Part shown: positions 18,468 through 27,717 of the stretch, in pieces
How the letters are laid out: every line of letters begins with the position of its first letter
Numbering within the stretch: the stretch's first letter is position 1
Assembly: GCF_000504165.1 (NCBI RefSeq)
Contig: NZ_AYSE01000005.1
Span: 248,001 to 312,000 of the forward strand
Direction of reading: 5' to 3'
Origin: Bacillus sp. FJAT-14578
GTDB taxonomy: Bacteria; Bacillota; Bacilli; Bacillales; Bacillaceae_H
Length of the DNA stretch: 64,000 nt
The notes under the pieces: generated by a model
What the model saw: the letters and a program-made list of their open reading frames with translations, nothing else
Told to the model about the DNA's origin: nothing
Database searches by the model: none
Position numbers and translations under genes: made by a program

Positions 18468-19529
18468 ATGTTATATTTGACCTTGTTTATTTGTTTTATT
18501 ACATCTATTTTAGTCACTCCTTTGGTCAAAAAATTGGCCTTTAAAATAGGTGCTACAGATAAACCAAATCAACGTAAAGTTCACCAGCGCATTATGCCGC
18601 GTCTTGGGGGACTGGCGATTTTCATCAGTTTTCTTGTTGGATATTTCATTATGCAGCCAACAAGCATGTATGCTTTTCCGCTTTTAATCGGAAGTTTTAT
18701 CATCATCATTACGGGTGTATTCGATGATATGATGGAATTATCGCCGAAAATAAAGCTTGCAGGCCAGCTGCTCGCTGCAGGAATTGTCGTCGTATATGGC
18801 GGCGTTCAAATCTCATTCATTAACTTGCCTTTTGGCGGAACATTGGAATTTGGATTCTTAAGCATCCCGTTAACGATTCTTTGGATTGTTGGGATTACGA
18901 ATGCGATTAACTTGATTGACGGCTTGGACGGTTTGGCAGCCGGGGTATCTTCCATTGTATTGATTACCATTTCAGGAATGGCGATCATGATGGGGAACGG
19001 TTTTGTCACAACAATGGGATTCATCATGTTAGGAAGCATACTCGGCTTTCTTTTCTATAACTTTCATCCGGCCAAAATTTTCATGGGAGACACGGGAGCG
19101 TTGTTCTTAGGATATATCATTTCCGTCTTGTCTCTGTTAGGATTTAAGAACGTTACGGTTATTTCCTTTATTGTTCCGGTGATCATTTTAGGTGTTCCGA
19201 TTTCAGATACATTCTTTGCGATCATTCGCCGAATTGTTCAAAACAAACCTTTATCGGCCCCTGATAAGTCGCATTTGCATCACTGCTTGCTGCGCTTAGG
19301 GTACAGCCATCGCCAAACGGTGTTGATCATTTATGCGATGAGTGCCATTTTTGGACTGGCGGCGGTTATTTTCTCGAAAGTACAAGGAATGTGGGCGTCC
19401 CTCCTTGTGTTGGGCATCTTGCTTGTAGCCATTGAAATCATCGTCGAAAAGATTGGTTTAGTCGATAAGAATTACCGACCGATATTAAATTTTGTAAGCG
19501 GCGTTCGATACAGCCGCGTAAAACAATAA
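18468..19529 (+). CDS. tagO: Undecaprenyl-phosphate GlcNAc-1-phosphate transferase TagO
   Basis: 353 residues, a polytopic membrane enzyme of the WecA/MraY superfamily. Landmarks are KPNQRKVHQRIMPRLGG at the start, DDMMELSPKIK, the NLIDGLDGLAAG motif near the middle, FMGDTGA and the closing HLHHCLLRLG. It links GlcNAc-1-phosphate to undecaprenyl phosphate and starts wall teichoic acid or other wall glycopolymer synthesis. AAGGAGG seven bases before the ATG at 18468 fixes the start; the longer frame from 18438 lacks such a site. It supplies the first lipid-linked sugar on which the csaB-operon transferases could act. Confidence 0.95.
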   Translation: MLYLTLFICFITSILVTPLVKKLAFKIGATDKPNQRKVHQRIMPRLGGLAIFISFLVGYFIMQPTSMYAFPLLIGSFIIIITGVFDDMMELSPKIKLAGQLLAAGIVVVYGGVQISFINLPFGGTLEFGFLSIPLTILWIVGITNAINLIDGLDGLAAGVSSIVLITISGMAIMMGNGFVTTMGFIMLGSILGFLFYNFHPAKIFMGDTGALFLGYIISVLSLLGFKNVTVISFIVPVIILGVPISDTFFAIIRRIVQNKPLSAPDKSHLHHCLLRLGYSHRQTVLIIYAMSAIFGLAAVIFSKVQGMWASLLVLGILLVAIEIIVEKIGLVDKNYRPILNFVSGVRYSRVKQ

Positions 19530-19543
19530 CTATAATAAAAAGG

Positions 19544-19591
19544 AAGAGGTATAGAGAATCCGGTAACCAGGGATTTTCTATACCTCTTTTT
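19544..19591 (+). terminator. tagO terminator
   Basis: A long stem (AAGAGGTATAGAGAATCC paired downstream, one mismatch) ends in a T run after the tagO stop. Confidence 0.8.
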
Positions 19592-19612
19592 AATGGGTCT
19601 TCGTTATAAAAT

Positions 19613-19652
19613 AAAAATAACCCCCTGATATCAAACATCAGGGGGTTATTTT
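19613..19652. terminator. Terminator between tagO and the LCP gene
   Basis: The stem AAAAATAACCCCCTGA/TCAGGGGGTTATTTTT touches the stop codon of the minus-strand LCP gene and can terminate in both directions. Confidence 0.85.
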
Positions 19653-20716
19653 TATTGTTCGCTTTCGCTTGATTCGTCTGCGTTCATTTCCGCTTCAAGT
19701 TCGCTCAGCGGTTTGCTTCCAGGCAGTTCAAGATGGGATTTCAACAGTTCGCTTGTATCCTCTAAAGACTCTTCGTCCAACTTGTAATAATAGACACTGC
19801 CTGGTTGATAATCTTCCCCTTTTAATGGGATGGTATCGATTTTGACCTTGGATCCTTTTGTTGCATAATCGTAAAATGACAGCATTTCACCGAACTTCAT
19901 GTTCGTTTTCATATTGTCGCCGACGGCTTCAATAATGTCACCGTATTTTGTGATAGAACCGATGGAGGCCGCCTCTTTTACGATAGCTTGGATCAACTGC
20001 TGCTGACGCTTTCCGCGTTCGATATCGCTGTCGTATTTTCGGGTTCTGGCAATGGCCAGTGCTTCTTCCCCGTTTAATGTTTGAACTCCTTCTTGAAGGA
20101 CGATGGCATTATGGCGATCTCGAGAGTCTTTTTCCTTTAAGTCATAAGGAACATCAAATTCAATTCCGCCAAGCGAATCGACCACTTCGATGAAGGCGTT
20201 GAAGTTTACTTTTACATAATAATCAACAGGCACATCAAACAGCTTTTCAACCGTTTCGATGGTACATAATGTTCCGCCTTTTACGTGGGCAGAGTTGATT
20301 TTGGATTTTTCGTCTGTACATGGGATTTCTACACGGGAATCACGCGGTATGCTTACGAGTTTCACCGATTTATCCTTTTCGTTCAGCGTGGCCAAGATCA
20401 AGGCATCCGTACGGGTATTGGTACTTGTATAGCCGAAATTCGCCTTGCGCATTTCACTTTCATCAATCCCGATAAATAAGACTGAAATATTGTCTTTTTT
20501 CGGATCGATTTTTTCTTCCCTCATGGGCGAGGTGTCGCGATCTCCTACTTCTTCAAACGAGTCGGTGACAACCGATTTCGCTTTTGCGAATAAATACGAA
20601 CCATAAGCGGTGGCACTGAGACCGATAATTAAAACAGGCAAAATGAATAAGAAAAACAGTCGTCTTCTTCTTTTGCGCTTATTCACCTTTTTTTGGTAAC
20701 GTCTATAATCAGACAT
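19652..20716 (-). CDS. LCP-family wall glycopolymer ligase (TagV/YvhJ-type)
   Basis: 354 residues. A very basic N terminus (KVNKRKRRRR) precedes one membrane helix. The extracellular LytR-CpsA-Psr domain follows with VLFIGID, the arginine-rich VSIPRDSRVEI, KINSAH, FIEVVDSLGGIEFDVP and the R-x-R motif ARTRKYDSDIERGKRQQ. LCP proteins transfer lipid-linked polymer to peptidoglycan. Position next to tagO and yvyE matches B. subtilis tagV. The ATG at 20716 has AAAGGAG upstream; the frame opens 11 codons earlier without a site. Confidence 0.92.
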   Translation of the reverse strand: MSDYRRYQKKVNKRKRRRRLFFLFILPVLIIGLSATAYGSYLFAKAKSVVTDSFEEVGDRDTSPMREEKIDPKKDNISVLFIGIDESEMRKANFGYTSTNTRTDALILATLNEKDKSVKLVSIPRDSRVEIPCTDEKSKINSAHVKGGTLCTIETVEKLFDVPVDYYVKVNFNAFIEVVDSLGGIEFDVPYDLKEKDSRDRHNAIVLQEGVQTLNGEEALAIARTRKYDSDIERGKRQQQLIQAIVKEAASIGSITKYGDIIEAVGDNMKTNMKFGEMLSFYDYATKGSKVKIDTIPLKGEDYQPGSVYYYKLDEESLEDTSELLKSHLELPGSKPLSELEAEMNADESSESEQ

Positions 20717-20894
20717 ATGGTTTCTCCTTTTAAGAAAGAATGAAATCACTTTTTGAACAACCTCTTTTTAGTATGTGTGCAAGAGATGCACATCAACACC
20801 TCAGTGTAAATTTCCCAATTAGTCAAATAAAAACATTCAACAAAGTACGCCAAATTTCATTGTACATGTTTTTTGACTATTCGTAAACTGTCAC

Positions 20895-21527
20895 TTATAC
20901 ATCTTCCTCCAAATAGGTAAAATCGCCTTTTCGGATCTCGCATTGGCCGTTTGTGAGCTCGATCATCCAGCTGGTGAAGGCTTCCGTTTGACTTTCTTCC
21001 ACGAATGTTTCGACTTCGACTTTATCAAGGTAGTGAATTTCTTTCAAGTTATATACAGATGAGCGCAATTCATTTTCCAATTTTCCGAGCCACGTATAAT
21101 CGACAGTCGTATGCATGACTTGCATGAGTGTGCGCTTTACGACACCGACTGCGTCAAGCCCTTCTGAAACCGATTTTCCATATGCCCGAACAAGGCCGCC
21201 TGCTCCCAATTTAATTCCGCCAAAATAACGGGTCACGACAACGACCGTGTCTTTCAGTCCACGCTTTCTCAATACTTCAAGCATAGGTACGCCGGCTGTT
21301 CCGCTTGGTTCACCGTCATCATTCGCTTTTTGGAATTGATCGCGTTCTCCGACTAAATAGGCGGAACAATTGTGGGTGGCATTCCAATGCTGTTTTTTGA
21401 TGTCTTGAATAAACTTCTGGGCTTCTTGTTCTGTCGTTGCCCGTTTGACATGACAAATAAATCGGGACTTTTGAATGACGATTTCATGCTCGCCATGTCC
21501 CTTTACGGTATAATATTGAGGTAACAA
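20895..21527 (-). CDS. yvyE: YvyE, IMPACT/YigZ family protein
   Basis: 210 residues. The UPF0029/IMPACT N-terminal domain carries KSRFICHV and then the conserved NDDGEPSGTAG and VTRYFGGIKLGAGGLVRAYG motifs. The C-terminal domain is ferredoxin-like. Cellular role is not settled for the family. A TTG start at 21527 has AGGAGG nine bases upstream and gives the usual family length. The order tagO, LCP, yvyE, degS matches B. subtilis. Confidence 0.9.
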   Translation of the reverse strand: MLPQYYTVKGHGEHEIVIQKSRFICHVKRATTEQEAQKFIQDIKKQHWNATHNCSAYLVGERDQFQKANDDGEPSGTAGVPMLEVLRKRGLKDTVVVVTRYFGGIKLGAGGLVRAYGKSVSEGLDAVGVVKRTLMQVMHTTVDYTWLGKLENELRSSVYNLKEIHYLDKVEVETFVEESQTEAFTSWMIELTNGQCEIRKGDFTYLEEDV

Positions 21528-21563
21528 AGTATCAGACCTCCTGATTACTGATAATAAAAGGTT

Positions 21564-21705
21564 GTTCAAAAAGTCCGGGAAAAATGACGGTCGAATTTCC
21601 GCGTCAGCTTGCTTTTCCGCTACTCACGTATTAATAACATACGCTCCGTTGCTCAAAGCGGCGCTTCCTTGAACTTCTCCGTCCTTTTTGTCCTCCTTTT
21701 TGAAC
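21564..21705. repeat. MITE-like repeat, copy A
   Basis: 142 bp bounded by terminal inverted repeats GTTCAAAAAG/CTTTTTGAAC. It has the same length as copy B at 21882-22023 and is closely similar. A longer relative lies inverted at 29522-29784. It has no coding capacity. Confidence 0.85.
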
Positions 21706-21881
21706 CCGATTTTAAGTACAATGAATTGTAATATAAATGTAACGTGGGTGTAACGTCCTGGTGCTATCCCTTTGATACTATATGCTTAGTAGCAAATATG
21801 TCGTTTTTCCAATGAATTTGTAACCTTTCTTCATTATAAAGTGTCCTATTTTATGCGGCAAATAATTCTTCTTTGGATGAT

Positions 21882-22023
21882 GTTCAAAAAGTCCGGGAAA
21901 AATGACTGTCGAATTTCGGCGTCAGCTTGTCTCTCCGCTACTCACGTATTAACAACATACGCTCCGTTGCTCGAGACTGCGCTTCCTTGAACTTCTCGGT
22001 CCTTTTTGTCCTCCTTTTTGAAC
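21882..22023. repeat. MITE-like repeat, copy B
   Basis: 142 bp, same orientation as copy A about 176 bp away, with the same terminal inverted repeats. Together the two copies flank a short non-coding stretch upstream of degS. Confidence 0.85.
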
Positions 22024-22170
22024 ACATACTCTTAGGTGATTCAAAAAAATATTACTAAAATTATACTATTGTCCCCCATAAAAAAAGAAGGGGAACGAAT
22101 TATATAGAGAGAAGGTATATTCAAAACTGCATATGCTGCAACAGGAAGTTTGCCTATTAGAGGTGAAGTA

Positions 22171-23325
22171 ATGTCCAAAAATAAATTAACAAGCAGAGTT
22201 TTAGATGAAATTTTAGATAAAATCATTTTTACGGTCGATGACAGTAAAGGTGAGATTTACCGCATTGCAGAAGATGCGAGAAAAGAATACGAACAATTGA
22301 AGCAAGAGCTTGAACAGCTGAAAAGGCAGGTCATCGAAACGATTACAGAGGGAGAGCGGATTGAAATGCATGCCCGCCTCGCCCGTCAGCGCCTGTCTGA
22401 AGTCAGCCGGCATTTTAAGATTTATACAGAGCCTGAAGTGAAAGACGCCTATGAAAAGGCACATGGATTGCAGACGAAGCTGATGATGAACCGCCAAACG
22501 GAAGCGCAGCTCCGCAGCCGCAGGGATGAGATTGAACGTCGGTTGGTGGTCCTGAATGAGACCATGGCGCGTGCGGATCACTTAGTCGGCCAGATCTCTG
22601 TCGTATTGAATTATTTGACGAGCGATTTAAGGCAAGTCGGAGAAATTGTGGAAGATGCCATCCAGAAAGAATATTTCGGATTTAGAATTATTGAGGCACA
22701 AGAAGAAGAGCGTAAACGGTTATCGCGCGAAATTCATGATGGTCCGGCTCAAATGCTGGCGAATGTCATGATGCGTTCAGAGCTGATTGAACGAATTTAT
22801 CGTGAACGTAGTCCAGAAGAAGCATTGCAAGAGATACGGGATTTGCGAAAAATGGTTCGTTCGGCTCTATATGAAGTTCGTCGCATCATATATGATTTAA
22901 GACCGATGGCGCTTGATGATTTAGGCCTAGTTCCAACGCTCCGTAAATATTTAGATACAATCGAGGAATATAACAATGGATACCCAAAGATTACGTTTAT
23001 TTCCATTGGACAGGAAAAAAGAATTCCATCAAAATTAGAAGTGGCTCTCTTTCGTCTAGTACAAGAGGCGGTAGCGAATGCCTTAAAGCATGCGGAGGCT
23101 TCTGACATCCAAGTGAAAATGGAAATGAAAGACCGGCATGCCATCGTCATTGTTCGCGATAATGGAAAAGGCTTTAATCAAGCAGAGAAAAAAGAAAAGT
23201 CTTTTGGATTAATGGGAATGAAAGAACGGGTTGATTTATTGGAAGGTGAGCTAGATATCACTTCTAAAATAGGCAGCGGTACGCTTGTTTCGGTTAAAGT
23301 TCCAATGCCCGTTTCGGCAAAGTAA
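22171..23325 (+). CDS. degS: Sensor histidine kinase DegS
   Basis: 384 residues, cytoplasmic. An N-terminal coiled-coil signalling region (about 1-170) is followed by the HisKA_3 phosphoacceptor motif RLSREIHDGPAQ near residue 190 and a GHKL ATPase domain with ALKHAEA, VRDNGKGF and FGLMGMKERV. It phosphorylates DegU and controls exoenzymes, motility and competence. No membrane segments, as expected for DegS. GAGGTGA seven bases upstream supports the ATG at 22171. DegU follows after 42 bases. Confidence 0.95.
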   Translation: MSKNKLTSRVLDEILDKIIFTVDDSKGEIYRIAEDARKEYEQLKQELEQLKRQVIETITEGERIEMHARLARQRLSEVSRHFKIYTEPEVKDAYEKAHGLQTKLMMNRQTEAQLRSRRDEIERRLVVLNETMARADHLVGQISVVLNYLTSDLRQVGEIVEDAIQKEYFGFRIIEAQEEERKRLSREIHDGPAQMLANVMMRSELIERIYRERSPEEALQEIRDLRKMVRSALYEVRRIIYDLRPMALDDLGLVPTLRKYLDTIEEYNNGYPKITFISIGQEKRIPSKLEVALFRLVQEAVANALKHAEASDIQVKMEMKDRHAIVIVRDNGKGFNQAEKKEKSFGLMGMKERVDLLEGELDITSKIGSGTLVSVKVPMPVSAK

Positions 23326-23367
23326 ATAGATAACGATCAATTTTAACAGGTTGGGGAGGAGTTAAAG

Positions 23368-24051
23368 ATGAAAACGAAAATCGTCATCATTGATGATCAT
23401 CAATTATTCCGTGAAGGTGTAAAGCGTATTCTAGATTTTGAACGTGATTTCGAAGTGGTAGCAGAGGGCGATGATGGACAAGAAGCGTTGCAGCTTGTTG
23501 AGCAATATGCACCAGATGTTGTCATCATGGACATCAACATGCCATCTGTCAATGGTATAGAAGCAACAAAACAATTGGTCGAGGCAAATGATGAGACGAA
23601 AGTCATCATCTTATCGATTCATGATGATGAAACATATGTGACGCATGCCCTGCAAACAGGTGCGCGCGGCTATTTGCTTAAGGAAATGGATGCAGACGCA
23701 TTGGTTCAGGCTGTCAAAGTGGTAGCAGATGGCGGTTCTTATTTGCATCCGAAGGTTACACATAGTTTGGTGAAAGAATATCGTCGCTTGGCGTCTCAAG
23801 GACAAGCCTCTACATACTCCATGCAGGAAGTGGAAATTCGCCGTCCGCTCCATTTATTGACTCGCCGTGAGTGTGAAGTACTGCAACTTTTGGCTGATGG
23901 TAAAAGTAACCGCGGAATCGGGGAAGCCTTATACATTAGTGAAAAAACAGTTAAAAACCATGTGAGTAACATCTTGCAAAAAATGAACGTAAATGACCGT
24001 ACCCAAGCAGTGGTCGTAGCCATTAAAAACGGCTGGGTAGAGGTTCGCTAA
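23368..24051 (+). CDS. degU: Response regulator DegU
   Basis: 227 residues. The receiver domain has the acidic pair IIDDHQ, phosphoacceptor Asp55 ([10 protein letters not shown]) and the conserved lysine in [11 protein letters not shown] LuxR/NarL-type helix-turn-helix follows ([18 protein letters not shown], then [11 protein letters not shown]). It pairs with DegS and regulates secreted enzymes, motility and competence, which fits its position beside flagellar and com genes. Confidence 0.95.
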   Translation: MKTKIVIIDDHQLFREGVKRILDFERDFEVVAEGDDGQEALQLVEQYAPDVVIMDINMPSVNGIEATKQLVEANDETKVIILSIHDDETYVTHALQTGARGYLLKEMDADALVQAVKVVADGGSYLHPKVTHSLVKEYRRLASQGQASTYSMQEVEIRRPLHLLTRRECEVLQLLADGKSNRGIGEALYISEKTVKNHVSNILQKMNVNDRTQAVVVAIKNGWVEVR

Positions 24052-24059
24052 CATATAAA

Positions 24060-24099
24060 AAAAGGGAAGACGGGGAAAAAACGCCCGTCTTCCCTTTTT
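24060..24099 (+). terminator. degU terminator
   Basis: The stem AAAGGGAAGACGGG/CCCGTCTTCCCTTT with a T run lies eight bases after the degU stop. Confidence 0.9.
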
Positions 24100-24107
24100 T
24101 ATGTATA

Positions 24108-24213
24108 AGAGGATGATCAAAAGGGTAAAAAAAGCACCCCTTTTAGTCATTCTCCTGGAAGGTTCCGTCATGAACATTCAATAAAATCATGGATTCAGGG
24201 ATGGGGCTTCTCA
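24108..24213 (+). repeat. Double-hairpin intergenic element, copy 3 (degraded)
   Basis: It matches copies 1 and 2 in layout: a GAGGATGA...TCATTCTC stem, then CTGGAAGGTTCCGTCATGA, the core ATCATGGATTCAGG and a decayed closing arm. The second stem no longer pairs fully. A further hairpin with a T run lies at 24271-24312. Confidence 0.65.
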
Positions 24214-24270
24214 GTAAAAATTAATCTTTGTGGTATGTTTAGGGCTTTTGGTACAGCCTCTTATACGAGC

Positions 24271-24312
24271 ACGGCAGGAAGATACATCCTTGTATTTTTC
24301 TGCCGTTTTTTT
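24271..24312 (+). terminator. Isolated terminator-like hairpin
   Basis: ACGGCAG/CTGCCGT is followed by seven T. No gene lies between it and the degU terminator, so it may mark a lost gene or a short transcript. The rest of 24052-24423 holds only repeat sequence. Confidence 0.6.
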
Positions 24313-24423
24313 GTGGTCTTTTTAAAGCCTTGAGTCCTAAAAATTGATGGTTTTTATTTTTGTGGAAAAGTAACTCATGGCACCTTTCACAAAATTTCTA
24401 ATGACTTTAGGCATTTAGTTATA

Positions 24424-24451
24424 TAAAAAAATCCGCGAAACTTGCCGATAA
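24424..24451 (+). promoter_or_regulatory. SigD-type promoter of the second flagellar cluster
   Basis: TAAA (24424-24427), a 16-base spacer, then GCCGATAA (24444-24451), an exact SigD -10 box. It lies 39 bases before the FliK-like gene. Confidence 0.8.
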
Positions 24452-24489
24452 ATAGAACAAATCATGAACGGACTGTGGAGCGTGAAACC

Positions 24490-26913
24490 ATGCAAATTCA
24501 AAACCAGTTATGGACGAGCAATGTCAAACCGAAAGAAAAGGGGTCTTTTCAGGCAGGAGATATGCTGAAGGCAACGGTGAAGGAAACCATCAGTGACACG
24601 GAAGCCCTTGTTCAGGTGAATGGAAAAGAAGTCAAAATGAAATTCGATCAGCCCGTGAAAGCCGACCAGCAAGTTCATGTTCAGGTCAAGGGAACAAACG
24701 GCGATACAGTAGAAGTCAAAACGCTTCCTTCACCAACGGAAAAAACGCCGGCCCCTCAAACGGTAAGCCAGACATTAAGCGGCCTCGGGGCAGATCTCTC
24801 GAATAAACCGTTGAAACAAGCGATGACGAGCCTTCTTCAGCAAGGATATCCGCTGACAAAAGAAAACGTCAGGCAGCTGGAGGCCTTTTGGAAAGAGGCA
24901 GGAGGCACCACGGGGGAAAAGCTTCAAACCATTGAAGCGATGGCGTTGAAAAAGCTAGAAATCACACCGGTTCAGCTTAAGGCTGTACATGAAGCGCTCC
25001 ATGGGGATGGAATGAAGCGAGTCATCCAGCAGGGATTGCAGGAAGGGACATTCGAAGCCGGCTTGGACAAAGAGGCAGCTGCTCTCATTAAAAAGGCCCT
25101 ATCGGATTTTATCCGATCCAATCCTTCAAGTTCAGCGGAAAAGGCCGAAAAGCTCCAACGACTTGAACAACTATTGAAAAGGAACTTGAACGTCAAAGAT
25201 GTATTTTTAGAGGCGAAGCAGCTGCTCGGGGACCGGGCGGTGAGCGAAATGGAGAAGGCATTGAAAATTTTCCATACAGGCCAAGAACGATTCATTCAAT
25301 CTCTCCAATCTTTGACCTCTTCAAACGCGGCTCAGATTTTACTCCAGCAGCTTCAACAGCAGTCGCTTTTGAAAATGGGGACGGAATCCATCGGAGGGCT
25401 GCTGCAGCAGGCTGTTCAATCTCCTGTCGAATTGGAGTCGCTCACCAACACATTGAACGATTCAATAAAATTGCAGGACATTGCTTTGAAGCAATTTTTA
25501 CAGCAGCTGCAAAATGGAATGATGAATGAAATGCCGGAAGACGGCTGGAGACAGTCCATTGATAAAATGGAAAAAGTGATTCAAAAAGAGCCGAATATCC
25601 AGGCGATTATCCAGTTTGTGAAGGAGAATCTGCTTGGTGAACTGGATGGGCCGGTCAAGGAAAAAGTGATGAACCACCTGGAATTAGCCGAAGGACAGGC
25701 GGCCGAGCAGAAAGAGCTTGGTGCCCGAAAAGAATTGGCATCCCTCGTTCAGCTTTTAAAAGAAGAGGGAGGCCCAACGCTTCTTCCAGAGGGGGCATCG
25801 CTGCATGAAGAGATGGCTCCGATAGCTCAGGGCATGTCCAAAGACTTCATTGTCACGACGATCACCAAAAAGCTGGCACAAGCAGCGGCAGATTTTAAAA
25901 CGATGCAAAAAGAGGCGATGAGGCACTTGAGCGTCATCGAGCAATCTTTGGACAACCGTGCTCCAACAGGACGTATACAAGCCCGTCAGTTACTGGAAAC
26001 CGTCATTAAAAATTTGGACCAAGCCATCATGAAAAGCGATTTTATGCTGTATACCGATATGAAAACGGAAAAGTCCATGCTTGAGGCGAGTACGCTTTTG
26101 CAGCAGGCCAAAAAGCTGCTGGCAAAAGGCGAGACACAGGATTCGCTGCAAGTGGTCAAACAAGTGAAAGCGATGATGCAAGAAGTCAACTTCAAGCCAT
26201 CCGAAACGAAGATGATGCATATGGTCAAACAGGAGTGGGGACAAGTTTCGCCTCTCGGAAACGCACTTTCTTTAGCGAATCAGCAGGATGGGTCGGCAAG
26301 ACAGGTGCTGGAGATGATGAGACAGCTCGGATTGAACCGTGAGCACGATTTGGCCGGCCAATTGGCATCCAAGCAAGCGGTCAACCAGCAAGACGTAAAA
26401 AGCGCGTTATGGCAAATGGCAGGCGACCAGGGGAAAATGCCTCCGCAGCTGGAGCAGGCCCTGCAGCATGTAACCGGCCAGCAGCTATTGAGCAAACAGG
26501 ATACCCAGGGGAATTTACAGCACATGTTCTTCCAGCTGCCTTATTTATTGCAAAACGAAGTAAAGGACGTGAAAGTGTACGTCAATTCGCAAAAACAAAA
26601 TGAAAAGGTCGATTGGGAAAACTGCAGCCTGTACTTTTTGTTCGAAACAAAAAAAATGGGGGACGTCGGGATTTTGCTGAATGCGGTCGATCGCAAATTA
26701 AGCATCACCTTTAAAAATGATGATGAAACGTTTCCGCAAAAATCAGAGCCGCTGGCTGATCGATTGAAGGAGAAAGTCAGCGACATCGGCTATCTCGTGT
26801 CAGGGATCCAGCATCAAGCGCTCACCGTTCATCAAGAAGAAACGGAGCAAGAGGATAAAATGGCTTCTCGTCCAGCGCATTTTTCCTTGAAGGGATTTGA
26901 TTATTCGATATGA
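24490..26913 (+). CDS. FliK/YlqG-like flagellar hook-length-control-like protein
   Basis: 807 residues, mostly long amphipathic helices rich in Q, K, E and L. An N-terminal beta segment is followed by a helical middle. A compact C-terminal domain of about 110 residues (VKVYVNSQKQ, SLYFLFETKKMGDVGILL) resembles the FliK C-terminal domain. The FlhB-C-like gene overlaps its end by four bases. The same pairing is seen in B. subtilis ylqG-ylqH. This points to control of export substrate choice. The ATG at 24490 is preferred for its GGAG upstream. The exact family is a judgement from context plus the C-terminal pattern. Confidence 0.65.
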   Translation: MQIQNQLWTSNVKPKEKGSFQAGDMLKATVKETISDTEALVQVNGKEVKMKFDQPVKADQQVHVQVKGTNGDTVEVKTLPSPTEKTPAPQTVSQTLSGLGADLSNKPLKQAMTSLLQQGYPLTKENVRQLEAFWKEAGGTTGEKLQTIEAMALKKLEITPVQLKAVHEALHGDGMKRVIQQGLQEGTFEAGLDKEAAALIKKALSDFIRSNPSSSAEKAEKLQRLEQLLKRNLNVKDVFLEAKQLLGDRAVSEMEKALKIFHTGQERFIQSLQSLTSSNAAQILLQQLQQQSLLKMGTESIGGLLQQAVQSPVELESLTNTLNDSIKLQDIALKQFLQQLQNGMMNEMPEDGWRQSIDKMEKVIQKEPNIQAIIQFVKENLLGELDGPVKEKVMNHLELAEGQAAEQKELGARKELASLVQLLKEEGGPTLLPEGASLHEEMAPIAQGMSKDFIVTTITKKLAQAAADFKTMQKEAMRHLSVIEQSLDNRAPTGRIQARQLLETVIKNLDQAIMKSDFMLYTDMKTEKSMLEASTLLQQAKKLLAKGETQDSLQVVKQVKAMMQEVNFKPSETKMMHMVKQEWGQVSPLGNALSLANQQDGSARQVLEMMRQLGLNREHDLAGQLASKQAVNQQDVKSALWQMAGDQGKMPPQLEQALQHVTGQQLLSKQDTQGNLQHMFFQLPYLLQNEVKDVKVYVNSQKQNEKVDWENCSLYFLFETKKMGDVGILLNAVDRKLSITFKNDDETFPQKSEPLADRLKEKVSDIGYLVSGIQHQALTVHQEETEQEDKMASRPAHFSLKGFDYSI

Positions 26914-27206
26914 ACTACCAATATGTTAATCAATTGAACCGCAAAAAAACAAACGGTGTGTCCGCTACCGTCATTAAATACGAAGAGGGAGTGACGGCCG
27001 CTCCGAAGGTTGTTGCTACAGGGACGGGCCATGTCGCCAACAAGATTATTGAAATGGCAAAGGAAAATGATATTCCGATGCAGGAAGACCCGTCATTGAT
27101 TCAAAACTTGCTTGATTTGGACCTTGGGGAAAACATTCCGCCTCAGCTGTATTCGGTGATCGCGGAAATCCTTTTGCTCATTCAAGAAATGGAAAGATTA
27201 GACTAA
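26910..27206 (+). CDS. FlhB C-terminal-domain-like protein (YlqH-type)
   Basis: 98 residues matching the part of FlhB after its autocleavage site: VIKYEEGVTAAPKVVATGTG, IIEMAKENDIPMQEDPSL and a hydrophobic end. The cleavage motif NPTH is absent (NGVSA at that place), and there is no membrane domain. FlhB-C interacts with FliK-type proteins to switch export specificity. Fusion-like overlap (ATGA) with the FliK-like gene suggests the two work together. B. subtilis YlqH is the nearest known type. Confidence 0.85.
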   Translation: MNYQYVNQLNRKKTNGVSATVIKYEEGVTAAPKVVATGTGHVANKIIEMAKENDIPMQEDPSLIQNLLDLDLGENIPPQLYSVIAEILLLIQEMERLD

Positions 27207-27264
27207 ATCATTGAACAGATCATCCGATACTATCGATAGAGATGAGGTAAGGGAGTGGTTTTTA

Positions 27265-27696
27265 GTGGATTTCATCAGTGACGAACTGCTGTATCAAAAG
27301 TCCTCGCAGGAATTGACGGCCATTTTGTATGAAGGGTGCCTTCAGCATCTCGATGAAGCCATTGCTGCAATTAACGGCCGCAATCATTTGGAAGCAAACG
27401 AAAAATTGAAAAAAGCAACGGATATTTTACACCGCCTTGGAGTCGGGTTGAAGTACGAAGCGGGTGTCATTGCCGAACAGCTTGATACTTTATATAACTA
27501 CATGTCCAATCGCTTAATTGAAGCGAACATGAAAAAGGACATCGAAATCATCAACGAAGTCAAGAAAATGCTCCAAACCCTTTCATCGGCGTGGAATGAA
27601 GCTTTGACAAAAAAGAACAGCCAGCCTGTCAACCGTACATTCCAAAAACAACTAACATCCTATGAACAAAATATCGCAACCATCCCGGTCAAATAA
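27265..27696 (+). CDS. FliS-type flagellin chaperone (second copy)
   Basis: 143 residues, helical. It matches FliS: YQKSSQELTAILYEGCLQHL, an internal helix around LEANEKLKKATDILHRL and LYNYMSNRLIEANMKKD. FliS binds the C terminus of flagellin and prevents early polymerisation. The gene sits 21 bases before a flagellin gene, so it may be a dedicated chaperone for that product. GTG at 27265 with AAGGGAG nine bases upstream is the chosen start. The canonical fliS lies at 52451. Confidence 0.85.
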   Translation: MDFISDELLYQKSSQELTAILYEGCLQHLDEAIAAINGRNHLEANEKLKKATDILHRLGVGLKYEAGVIAEQLDTLYNYMSNRLIEANMKKDIEIINEVKKMLQTLSSAWNEALTKKNSQPVNRTFQKQLTSYEQNIATIPVK

Positions 27697-27717
27697 AGAA
27701 AACGAGAGGTAGAAACG

